This document shows positions 7,139 to 14,230 of a stretch of DNA of 20,208 nucleotides, one piece after another. The notes under the pieces were generated by a model. It saw only the letters and a list, made by a program, of their open reading frames with translations, was not told where the DNA came from and made no database searches. Within the stretch, counting starts at the first letter, position 1. Each line of letters begins with the position of its first letter. The position numbers were made by a program, and so were the translations under genes. Source of the DNA: Bacteroidales bacterium GP4 (GTDB lineage Bacteria > Bacteroidota > Bacteroidia > Bacteroidales > Muribaculaceae); assembly GCA_001701065.1 (NCBI GenBank), contig DAAL01000129.1, forward strand, positions 1-20,208. The letters are read 5' to 3'.

Positions 7139-7387
7139 ATGATTCGCAATAGTATTATTTCCATTACATTAGTGAGTTTAATTTTTGCAATTTTTGTGCC
7201 GTTCTTAGGATTTATTCCTTTATTCTTTAGTATTCAGGCTCTTCATCAATTTCTAATTGATGAAGATTACAAGATGCAATTATTTAAATCTCTTAAGTGG
7301 TTAAAAATATGTGGCATAACCTTTGTCGTCAGTTATGCCACAGTATTAATAATCTTTGGATTTATCTTATATCAAAATAACTTATAA
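7139..7387 (+). CDS. Small two-helix membrane protein, CD225/dispanin-like (second copy)
   Basis: This 82-residue protein is homologous to the one at 5491-5727. FVPFLGFIPLFFSIQAL (19-35) aligns with LCPIFGILPLWFSLKTF, and LKWLKICGITFVVSYATV (52-69) aligns with TKWLKICAIAMVVTYIAV. Membrane segments are about 5-31 and 55-77. The two copies are far diverged, so this is not a recent duplication. It is convergent with lysA, with only two bases between stop codons. An 11-base-pair inverted repeat inside its coding sequence (7310-7342) probably terminates the lysA transcript on the other strand. I find no clear promoter. Confidence 0.7.
   Translation: MIRNSIISITLVSLIFAIFVPFLGFIPLFFSIQALHQFLIDEDYKMQLFKSLKWLKICGITFVVSYATVLIIFGFILYQNNL
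7302..7342 (-). terminator. Probable terminator of lysC-lysA, inside the opposite-strand gene
   Basis: TGTGGCATAAC (7310-7320) and GTTATGCCACA (7332-7342) form a perfect 11-base-pair stem with an 11-base loop. On the minus strand the stem is followed by TATTTTTAA. It lies 48 bases beyond the lysA stop, the usual distance, but within the coding sequence of the plus-strand gene. Confidence 0.68.
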
Positions 7388-7389
7388 GT

Positions 7390-8544
7390 CTATAGTATAA
7401 CTGAACCGGGGAGATTACGGCAATTGTATTGAGATGCCATAATTTCACCGTAAGCACCTGCTGAACGAAGGGCAATCAGGTCGCCGCGCTTGGTCGCGGG
7501 AAGGACCTCGTTTTGACCGAAACTGTCGGACGATTCACAGATAGGTCCTACCACATCATAAGTGTCATCGACGGTGGAAGTGCTCGTGATATTTTCAATC
7601 TTGTGGTGAGCCTGATACAGCGCAGGACGGATGAGATCAGTGAATCCTGCATCGACAATCACAAATTTCTTGGCTATGCCTTCCTTTACATACAGAACCT
7701 TGGTGATAAGGCTGCCGCACTGTGCCACAATAGAGCGTCCAAGCTCAAAGTGAATCTGAAACTTATCCACATTCTTGATTCCGGTGCGGAATATCTCAAA
7801 GAACTGTTTAAAATCAGGTATAGGATTGGTGTCAGGGGCGTTATAGTCAATACCAAGTCCACCACCCACATTAAGCCAGGAGAATGTAATGCCTTCAGCG
7901 GCATATTCCTCAACCAATTCATTAATGCGGTTGCACAACATCCTGTAAGGCTCCATATCAGTGAGTTGAGACCCTATGTGGAAATGAAGTCCGAGCAACC
8001 GCAGGCTGGGCTGCTTCTGACAGTAAGCGATAGCCTTGTCAAGCAACGCCATGTCGATACCAAACTTATTCTCGCTCAGTCCTGTGGTGATGTAATGGTG
8101 AGTGTGGGCATCGATATTGGGGTTGACACGCAACGCCACGTTAGCCACACGGCTTTTATCAGCCGCCATCTCGGCTATAAGCTGCAGTTCGGGCAAAGAC
8201 TCTACATTGAAACATGCTATGTCATGGTCAATGGAATAGTCTATTTCTTCGTCGCTCTTCCCTACTCCGGCAAACACAACCTTGTCAGCGGGGAATCCGG
8301 CATCTAAGGATGCTTTCACTTCACCCACGCTTACGCAGTCAGCACCTAAGCCGGCATTGGCGATGATGGAAAGAATCTCAGGATTAGCGTTAGCCTTAAT
8401 GGCGTAGTGAACATGAAAATTCTTATCGGGAGCAGCTTCTTTTATCGCATCAAGAGTCCGTGCGAGAAGCTCCTTGTCATAATAATAAAACGGAGTTTTT
8501 TTAGATTCAAACTCCGTTACAGGGAACTTAGCCATATCAGTCAT
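7390..8544 (-). CDS. lysA: Diaminopimelate decarboxylase
   Basis: This PLP enzyme makes L-lysine from meso-diaminopimelate, the last step of lysine synthesis. With the start at ATG 8544 it has 384 residues. K50 in HYAIKANANP should hold the cofactor. HFHIGSQ (187-193), GGGLGIDY (227-234), ELGRS (267-271) and the catalytic CESSD (C336) are all present. The frame stays open upstream to a GTG at 8562, but ATG 8544 overlaps the end of lysC by 8 bases, which fits translational coupling. ATG 8535 is a further possibility. It forms an operon with lysC, so the first and last enzymes of the pathway are made together. Confidence 0.95.
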   Translation of the reverse strand: MTDMAKFPVTEFESKKTPFYYYDKELLARTLDAIKEAAPDKNFHVHYAIKANANPEILSIIANAGLGADCVSVGEVKASLDAGFPADKVVFAGVGKSDEEIDYSIDHDIACFNVESLPELQLIAEMAADKSRVANVALRVNPNIDAHTHHYITTGLSENKFGIDMALLDKAIAYCQKQPSLRLLGLHFHIGSQLTDMEPYRMLCNRINELVEEYAAEGITFSWLNVGGGLGIDYNAPDTNPIPDFKQFFEIFRTGIKNVDKFQIHFELGRSIVAQCGSLITKVLYVKEGIAKKFVIVDAGFTDLIRPALYQAHHKIENITSTSTVDDTYDVVGPICESSDSFGQNEVLPATKRGDLIALRSAGAYGEIMASQYNCRNLPGSVIL

Positions 8545-9856
8545 TCTTAAAAAGATGTTCACTCAGGAGGTTCAAAGCCTTCACTTTGTCCTCTTTCTTA
8601 ATCAGGAATGAGATATTGTAATTGCTTCCGCCGTAAGAAATCATTCTCACTGGGATGTCCTTTAAGGCATCGAGCGCTTTTGCTTCAAAGCCACGGTTCT
8701 GCCATTCAAGGTCACCGACTACGCACACAATCACCATGTCACGGTCAAGGGTTACAGTACCGAATTTGCGCAACTCGTCGATGATGTTAGAGAGATTACG
8801 TTCGTTGTCGATGGTCAATGACACGCCCACTTCGGAAGTGGTAATCATATCTATTGATGTCTGATAGGTCTCAAACACTTCAAATACCTTGCGAAGGAAA
8901 CCATAAGCGAGCAACATACGTCCGCTCTTAATCTTTATAGCGGTTATGTTGTCCTTAGCCGCAACAGCTTTAATGGCGCATGATGACGCAGTGTTGTGAA
9001 TCAAGGTACCTGCTGCGTCAGGCTGCATGGTATTGAGCAACCTCACAGGTATATTATTCAACTTAGCCGGGAGAATGCATGTGGGATGGAGAATTTTGGC
9101 TCCAAAATAGGCAAGCTCAGCTGCTTCTTCGAAATGCAGTTCATGCACAGGCTTTGTGCCTTCCACGAAACGCGGGTCATTGTTGTGCATTCCGTCGATG
9201 TCAGTCCATATCTCAATCTCCTCGGCATTGATTGCCGCGCCTATAAGTGACGCAGTGTAGTCACTGCCGCCTCGCTGAAGGTTGTCGATTTCGCCGTAGG
9301 CATTACGGCATATGTAACCCTGAGTGATGTAAATGTCGGCATCCTCATGCTTTTCGAGCTGAGAAGCAAGACGATGGCGGATATACTGCAGGTCAGGTTC
9401 GGCGTTCTTGTCGGTTCTCATGAATTCAAGAGCCGGGAGCAACACAGAGTTTACACCCTTTTCCTGAAGATATATGTTCATGAGCGCAGTCGACATCAAC
9501 TCACCTTGCGCCAGAATCTCTTTTTCTTCAAATAAAGTGAAAATGTCCTTTGTAAATGAGCGGATGTAGTTAAAACAGCCTTTTATTTCTTTCTTTGCCA
9601 TCTCCTTGGACGCAGGTGAATCATAAAGCTCATCAATAACACGCATGTACTTAGCTTCCAGTTGATTCACGGTTTCTTTCGCACCATCCACATTCTTCTT
9701 GTAGAGATACTCCGAAATTTCCACCAATGTGTTGGTAGTCCCTGACATGGCAGATAGAACAATGATATTCTTTCCTCTTGCAGTTACAAGCTTAGCAACT
9801 TCTTTAATTCTTTGGGCAGACCCAACAGAGGTGCCTCCAAACTTTAAAACTTTCAT
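8537..9856 (-). CDS. lysC: Aspartate kinase, lysine-sensitive type
   Basis: This 439-residue enzyme phosphorylates aspartate, the entry to lysine, threonine, methionine and diaminopimelate synthesis. The kinase domain (1 to about 290) has KFGGTS (5-10), E118 in AQGELMS and RGGSDYTA (195-202). Two ACT domains follow (about 305-370 and 374-439). The first has TSEVGVSLT (340-348), where lysine binds in LysC homologs. It is monofunctional; no homoserine dehydrogenase is fused. Length matches the lysine-inhibited class. That class call rests on length, the lysA partner and the ACT motif. A promoter and a strong inverted repeat lie upstream. Confidence 0.95.
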   Translation of the reverse strand: MKVLKFGGTSVGSAQRIKEVAKLVTARGKNIIVLSAMSGTTNTLVEISEYLYKKNVDGAKETVNQLEAKYMRVIDELYDSPASKEMAKKEIKGCFNYIRSFTKDIFTLFEEKEILAQGELMSTALMNIYLQEKGVNSVLLPALEFMRTDKNAEPDLQYIRHRLASQLEKHEDADIYITQGYICRNAYGEIDNLQRGGSDYTASLIGAAINAEEIEIWTDIDGMHNNDPRFVEGTKPVHELHFEEAAELAYFGAKILHPTCILPAKLNNIPVRLLNTMQPDAAGTLIHNTASSCAIKAVAAKDNITAIKIKSGRMLLAYGFLRKVFEVFETYQTSIDMITTSEVGVSLTIDNERNLSNIIDELRKFGTVTLDRDMVIVCVVGDLEWQNRGFEAKALDALKDIPVRMISYGGSNYNISFLIKKEDKVKALNLLSEHLFKND

Positions 9857-9887
9857 CCTTTACAATTGAATTTACAGATTATGGCTG

Positions 9888-9895
9888 CAAAATTA
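9888..9895 (-). promoter_or_regulatory. -7 box of the lysC-lysA operon
   Basis: The minus strand reads TAATTTTG, an exact TAnnTTTG, 31 bases before the lysC ATG. TTTG elements at 9922-9919 and 9913-9910 have gaps of 23 and 14 bases, neither ideal. The first lies in the loop of the adjacent inverted repeat and the second in its arm. Confidence 0.5.
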
Positions 9896-9902
9896 CACAT
9901 AA

Positions 9903-9934
9903 TTACTGACAAATAACACAAAATTTGTCAGTAA
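9903..9934. repeat. Perfect 12-base inverted repeat between ftsE and lysC
   Basis: TTACTGACAAAT (9903-9914) and ATTTGTCAGTAA (9923-9934) are exact reverse complements with an 8-base spacer. It sits 27 bases after the ftsE stop and directly upstream of the lysC -7 box. No U tract follows the stem, so a classic terminator fits poorly. An operator over the lysC promoter is at least as likely; it may do both. Confidence 0.75.
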
Positions 9935-9960
9935 AAGCAATTATGCACTTAAAAATGATA

Positions 9961-10632
9961 CTATTTCAGTGTCAAAAGCTGTTTATCTTCACATTTGAAC
10001 ACATTGCCGGGGAACCGTTCGACCAATCCCAGATTATGAGTCGCCATGAGAACTGCAGTTCCGCTTTGTGCTATATCATGAAGATATCCCACAATCTGCT
10101 CTCCTGTCGCAGGGTCAAGATTACCGGTAGGTTCATCGGCAAGAATCAACTGCGGACGGTTCAAAATGGCTCTTGCTATCACGATTCGTTGTTGTTCGCC
10201 GCCGGAAAGCTCATGAGGCATTTTATAGGATTTAGTAATCATCCCCACCTCTTTGAGCACTTCTTCGATGCGTTCGTCCATCTCGTCGCGGTTCTTCCAT
10301 CCTGTGGCTTTCAGCACAAATGAGAGGTTATCGTAAACCGATCGGTCAGTAAGGAGTTGGAAATCCTGGAATACGATGCCTATTTCTCTACGCAGATAAG
10401 GTATCATCTTGCGTTTTATGTTCACCATATCGTATCCAAGCACGTCGGCCTCACCTATCTCAATAGGAATCTCCGCATACATCGACTTCATCAAGCTGCT
10501 TTTTCCGCTGCCTACTTTGCCTATTATATAGTTGAATTCTCCGGAATTGAGGGTCAGGTCGACATTCTTCAGCACAATGTGTTCCTTACGGGATATCTCT
10601 ACACCCTTATAGTTTACGATAACTCCTGACAT
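9961..10632 (-). CDS. ftsE: ABC transporter ATP-binding protein, FtsE-like
   Basis: This 223-residue ATPase has Walker [10 protein letters not shown] (38-46), Q-loop Q89 in VFQDFQLL, signature LSGGEQQR (142-149), Walker B LILADEP (163-168, catalytic E167) and H-loop H199. The stretch [20 protein letters not shown] (81-100) is characteristic of FtsE, which works with the membrane protein FtsX to regulate cell-wall hydrolases at division. No ftsX is adjacent, so the partner must lie elsewhere. It starts three bases after the hisIE stop and is almost surely co-transcribed with the histidine genes. Another LolD/MacB-like role cannot be excluded without the partner. Confidence 0.85.
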   Translation of the reverse strand: MSGVIVNYKGVEISRKEHIVLKNVDLTLNSGEFNYIIGKVGSGKSSLMKSMYAEIPIEIGEADVLGYDMVNIKRKMIPYLRREIGIVFQDFQLLTDRSVYDNLSFVLKATGWKNRDEMDERIEEVLKEVGMITKSYKMPHELSGGEQQRIVIARAILNRPQLILADEPTGNLDPATGEQIVGYLHDIAQSGTAVLMATHNLGLVERFPGNVFKCEDKQLLTLK

Positions 10633-10635
10633 GAC

Positions 10636-11235
10636 CTATTCTTTATGGCGTTTAGCAAGTTCTTCCGATAGCTGGTCGATAGTCAGCCCCTTAGAAGTAA
10701 GAAGCACAATGAGATGATACAATAAGTCAGATGCTTCGTAGACCAATCGGTCGTCAGTGCCGTTGGTGGCTTCGATAACAGTTTCCACGGCTTCCTCCCC
10801 TACTTTCTGAGCCATGCGGTTCACGCCTGACTTAAACAAAGATGTAGTATAGGAGCCTTCCGGCATCTCCTGATGGCGGCGTTCGATGAAACGTTGCAGA
10901 TAACTCAGGAATTCAACACCCCATTTGTTGTCCTCGCCCCAGCAAGTGTCAGTGCCTTTATGGCAGGTGGGGCCCTCCGGAATGGCTTTAATCAATAAAG
11001 TGTCCCAGTCACAATCCTCAAGGATGTCTACCACATTAAGAAAATTGCCGCTTTCCTCCCCTTTAGTCCAAAGACATTGTTTAGTTCTGCTGAAAAATGT
11101 CACTTTCCCGGTAGCTACAGTTTTGAGGTAAGCCTCTTCGTTCATAAAACCAAGCATCAGGACATTTTTAGTCCTGGCATCCTGAATGATAGCCGGTACT
11201 AATCCATTGAGTTTTGAATAATCAAGCTGTGCCAT
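10636..11235 (-). CDS. hisIE: Bifunctional phosphoribosyl-AMP cyclohydrolase / phosphoribosyl-ATP pyrophosphatase
   Basis: This 199-residue fusion carries out histidine steps 2 and 3. The N-terminal HisI domain (1 to about 110) has FFSRTKQCLWTKGEESGN (47-64), the metal aspartates D74, D76 and D78 in DCDWD, and zinc cysteines C75, C91 and C98. The C-terminal HisE domain (about 110-199) has the MazG-like acidic motif GEEAVETVIEA (146-156) and EASDLLYHL (167-175). Both active sites look intact. The gene starts one base after the hisF stop. Confidence 0.96.
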   Translation of the reverse strand: MAQLDYSKLNGLVPAIIQDARTKNVLMLGFMNEEAYLKTVATGKVTFFSRTKQCLWTKGEESGNFLNVVDILEDCDWDTLLIKAIPEGPTCHKGTDTCWGEDNKWGVEFLSYLQRFIERRHQEMPEGSYTTSLFKSGVNRMAQKVGEEAVETVIEATNGTDDRLVYEASDLLYHLIVLLTSKGLTIDQLSEELAKRHKE

Positions 11236-11236
11236 A

Positions 11237-11992
11237 TTATATACGTATATTTATATTCCTGTTTTTTAAATAATTTTTTAAATCCATAATAGGGATTTCA
11301 CCGAAATGGAAAACACTCGCAGCCAAAGCCGCATCGGCATTTCCGAGCGCGAAAGCATCGTAGAAATGCTCCATGGTTCCGGCTCCGCCCGATGCTATCA
11401 CCGGAATGGAAAGTGTGTCATGCAGAGCAGCCAGCGCATCACATGCGAATCCGGTTTTCACTCCGTCGTGGTCCATACTTGTGAACAGAATCTCACCTGC
11501 GCCTCGTTCCTGAGCTTCATAAGCCCACCGGACAAGACGGCGGTCAGTGGGAATGCGTCCACCGTTCATAAAACATATCCATTCACCATTGACAAAATGG
11601 GCATCAATAGCCACCACGCACACTTGGCAGCCATACCTTGAGGCAATGTCGTCAATAAGAGACGGATTCCGAAGGGCAGCCGAATTTATGGAGATTTTGT
11701 CGGCACCGGCGTTAAGCAGCCGGTCGACATCCTCCACCTGATTTATACCGCCGCCTACGGTGAACGGTATGTCAATGTTCTCGGCGACTCTGCGCGCCAT
11801 ATCGGTAAATGTTTTTCTTCCTTCATGGGACGCGGTTATGTCAAGGAACACCAGTTCATCAGCACCGTTCTCGCTGTATTGCTTTCCAAGAACTACAGGG
11901 TCGCCGGCATCACGGAAGTTCACAAAATTAACACCTTTCACTGTTTTGCCGTCCTTGACATCAAGGCAAGGGATGATACGTTTAGCAAGCAT
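11237..11992 (-). CDS. hisF: Imidazole glycerol phosphate synthase, cyclase subunit
   Basis: This 251-residue TIM barrel uses ammonia from HisH to turn PRFAR into imidazole glycerol phosphate and AICAR. The catalytic aspartates are D11 (IPCLDVKDG) and D130 (VVAIDAHF), at the canonical positions. Phosphate-site motifs TVGGGI (78-83) and ASGGAG (200-205) are present. I start it at ATG 11992 (MLAKRI, the family start). A GTG two codons upstream overlaps the hisA stop, but would add atypical residues. It is in the his operon. Confidence 0.96.
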   Translation of the reverse strand: MLAKRIIPCLDVKDGKTVKGVNFVNFRDAGDPVVLGKQYSENGADELVFLDITASHEGRKTFTDMARRVAENIDIPFTVGGGINQVEDVDRLLNAGADKISINSAALRNPSLIDDIASRYGCQVCVVAIDAHFVNGEWICFMNGGRIPTDRRLVRWAYEAQERGAGEILFTSMDHDGVKTGFACDALAALHDTLSIPVIASGGAGTMEHFYDAFALGNADAALAASVFHFGEIPIMDLKNYLKNRNINIRI

Positions 11993-11994
11993 AG

Positions 11995-12726
11995 TCACAA
12001 ATTTTTACAGTTAAACGACTCAAGCTCGCGAAGCGATATTTTCCCTTCGTAAAGAGCTTTTCCCACAATCACTTCAGGAACATTAATTTCATCAAGAGCA
12101 TATATGTCGTCCATCGACCCTACGCCCCCGCTTGCGATTAAATATATGTCGGGAACCGCTGTCAAGATGTCCTTGTACACCGGTACGGAAGGACCGCTGA
12201 AAGTGCCGTCGACATTTATATCGGTAGATATAACTTTCCTGATTCCGGCATTATGGAACTCGGTAATAAAATCTATGATTTTTTCATCGGAGTCATGCAT
12301 CCACCCTGAAGTGGAAATCATGCCGTCGCGCGCATCAGCCCCCAGGATTACTTTGCCAGGTCCATAGGATTCAAGCCAAGAAAGGAAAAGACTGCGGTTT
12401 TTCACTGCAATGCTTCCTCCGGTAATCATTGAAGCTCCGCTTTCAAAAGCTATTCTTACATCTTCATCGCTTTTTATGCCCCCTCCGAAGTCGATTATGA
12501 GTCCGGTGTGGGACGCAATGCGTTCAAGAGCCGCATAATTCACTATATGACTCGACCTGGCACCGTCCAGATCCACCACATGCAACCGTCGGCATCCGGC
12601 ATCTTCAAGGCTGCGCGCCACATCCAGTACATCGGAATTGTATATGCGGGCAGTGCTGTAGTCGCCCTTTGTGAGCCTGACGCACTTTCCGTCAATAATG
12701 TCAATGGCAGGAGTAATTGTAATCAT
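11995..12726 (-). CDS. hisA: ProFAR isomerase (HisA)
   Basis: This 243-residue TIM barrel isomerises ProFAR to PRFAR, the substrate of HisF/HisH. It shows the half-barrel repeats shared with HisF: catalytic D9 (PAIDIIDG) and D131 (LGADARDG), GGGIKS (81-86) and ASGGVGS near the end. W142 in TSGWMH matches the HisA tryptophan. Its ATG overlaps the hisH stop as ATGA, implying coupled translation. Confidence 0.96.
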   Translation of the reverse strand: MITITPAIDIIDGKCVRLTKGDYSTARIYNSDVLDVARSLEDAGCRRLHVVDLDGARSSHIVNYAALERIASHTGLIIDFGGGIKSDEDVRIAFESGASMITGGSIAVKNRSLFLSWLESYGPGKVILGADARDGMISTSGWMHDSDEKIIDFITEFHNAGIRKVISTDINVDGTFSGPSVPVYKDILTAVPDIYLIASGGVGSMDDIYALDEINVPEVIVGKALYEGKISLRELESFNCKNL

Positions 12727-13310
12727 AGCTCAAGGAAATTTTTTATTATCGCCTCCCCCGCTTTTCCGCTTTTTTCAGGGTGAAACTGAGTAGCAAAAAA
12801 GTTGTCCTTACTTATAGCTGCGCTGAATGGAATGATGTGTTCAGTCACAGCCGACGAAAACTTGCTTACGGGCACATAATAGCTATGCACGAAGTACACG
12901 TAGGCATCGTCAATCGACCGGTCTATGAATGAGCCGGGAGTGAGCTTGATATTGTTCCATCCCATGTGGGGAATCCGTTCACCGGCTGACCCTTTCGGGA
13001 AATGCTTCACGTCAAGGTCAAATATTCCAAGACAGTCCACATCGCCTTCCTCGGAATGACGGCACAATAGCTGCTGACCGATGCATATGCCCAACACAGG
13101 CTGCGTCAACGATTTTATAACATCGTCAAGCCCTTTCTCGCGGAGATATCCCATAGCCGATTTCGCTTCCCCCTGTCCGGGGAAAATCACCTTCGAGGCA
13201 TTTCTTAGCTCTTGGGGGTCATCAGTAAGCAGGGCATCGACTCCAAGCCTGCGAAGCGCACCCAGAACCGAAAAGTTATTGCCCGCATTATATTTTACAA
13301 CCGCTACCAT
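12723..13310 (-). CDS. hisH: Imidazole glycerol phosphate synthase, glutamine amidotransferase subunit
   Basis: This class I glutaminase feeds ammonia to HisF. With ATG 13310 it has 195 residues. The catalytic triad is C76 (GICIGQQ), H177 and E179 (FHPEKS), and the oxyanion strand reads FPGQGEA (43-49). The frame also permits a TTG one codon earlier, but ATG 13310 shares one base with the purU stop (TGATG), a normal coupled start. It comes first among the his genes here. hisG, hisD, hisC and hisB are not in the window. Confidence 0.96.
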   Translation of the reverse strand: MVAVVKYNAGNNFSVLGALRRLGVDALLTDDPQELRNASKVIFPGQGEAKSAMGYLREKGLDDVIKSLTQPVLGICIGQQLLCRHSEEGDVDCLGIFDLDVKHFPKGSAGERIPHMGWNNIKLTPGSFIDRSIDDAYVYFVHSYYVPVSKFSSAVTEHIIPFSAAISKDNFFATQFHPEKSGKAGEAIIKNFLEL

Positions 13311-14179
13311 CAACTAAAAACCACAGTCTTGTTCTTGTAGGTCAGAATCTTACGCTGGATGTGCTTCTCTACTGCACGTGACAGCACAATCTTTTCAAGG
13401 TCACGACCTTTCTTCACAAGGTCCTCGACTGTGTCCTTGTGAGTGACACGAGTGATGTCCTGCTCGATAATAGGTCCGGCATCAAGGTCGGGAGTCACAT
13501 AGTGGCTTGTAGCACCTATAAGTTTCACGCCGCGTTCATAGGCTGCATGGTACGGCTTCGCACCCATAAAGGCAGGCAAGAAAGAGTGATGTATATTAAT
13601 AATGTGATGGGGATACTTGTTGATGAAATCCTCGGACAATACCTGCATATAACGGGCAAGCACGATGAAATCTATCTCATACTTGTCAAGTATCTCCATC
13701 TCCTTCTGCTCCATCTCTTTCTTGTTCTCAGCGGTTATGGGGATGACCTCATAAGGAATATTGAACTGATCAGCCACAACCTTAAGGTCAGGATGATTGC
13801 TTATAATTACTGGTATGTCAACATCCCACTCGCCTGAGAACTGACGGGAAAGAATATCGAAAAGGCAATGCGACATTTTGCTGACAAATACAGCCATGCG
13901 CTGTCGCTTGTCGGAAAATTTAAGCGTGTAATTAAGATTGTATTTTACACCGTAAAGCGTGCGGAAATAATCGCTTATTTTATCCTTGGGGATTATGAAG
14001 TTCTCCAGTTCCCACTCCACTCTCATGTAAAAGATAGAGTTGACTCTATCCACATACTGATCAAGATACACGATATTTCCGCCATTAACATTGATGAACT
14101 CGGTAATCACAGCTATGATACCGGGTTCATCCTGGCAGTGCATCAGCAATATTGCCGTGTCTTTTCCTTTCTTTCCCAT
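13310..14179 (-). CDS. purU: Formyltetrahydrofolate deformylase
   Basis: This 289-residue enzyme hydrolyses 10-formyl-THF to formate and THF, balancing one-carbon pools. An N-terminal ACT domain (about 9-85) has HCQDEPGIIAVITEFI. The C-terminal formyltransferase-fold domain (about 92-289) has the catalytic N195, H197 and D233 in NIHHSFLPAF and LDAGPIIEQD. The ACT domain distinguishes it from PurN. It overlaps hisH by one base and so belongs to the his operon. The link may be AICAR: HisF releases it, and PurH needs 10-formyl-THF to recycle it (established pathway; the regulatory link is inference). No clear promoter is seen in the 51 bases after recQ. Confidence 0.95.
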   Translation of the reverse strand: MGKKGKDTAILLMHCQDEPGIIAVITEFINVNGGNIVYLDQYVDRVNSIFYMRVEWELENFIIPKDKISDYFRTLYGVKYNLNYTLKFSDKRQRMAVFVSKMSHCLFDILSRQFSGEWDVDIPVIISNHPDLKVVADQFNIPYEVIPITAENKKEMEQKEMEILDKYEIDFIVLARYMQVLSEDFINKYPHHIINIHHSFLPAFMGAKPYHAAYERGVKLIGATSHYVTPDLDAGPIIEQDITRVTHKDTVEDLVKKGRDLEKIVLSRAVEKHIQRKILTYKNKTVVFS

Positions 14180-14230
14180 ATTTAACTTCCCAATAGTTGA
14201 ATTTATTATTATTTAATTAGTGACGGAATA

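Noticed and set aside
7513..8307. 264-codon open frame on the plus strand
   Set aside because: It lies entirely antisense to lysA, whose motifs are intact and cover the whole span; the plus-strand translation resembles no family and has no promoter.
8545..8562. Six-codon N-terminal extension of lysA from a GTG
   Set aside because: The extension overlaps lysC further and adds residues not typical of LysA; an ATG at 8544 is available at the lysC stop.
11993..11998. GTG start two codons upstream for hisF
   Set aside because: HisF proteins start at MLAKRI, given by ATG 11992, which also places the catalytic aspartates at 11 and 130.
13311..13313. TTG start one codon upstream for hisH
   Set aside because: The adjacent ATG forms the common TGATG coupling with the purU stop.
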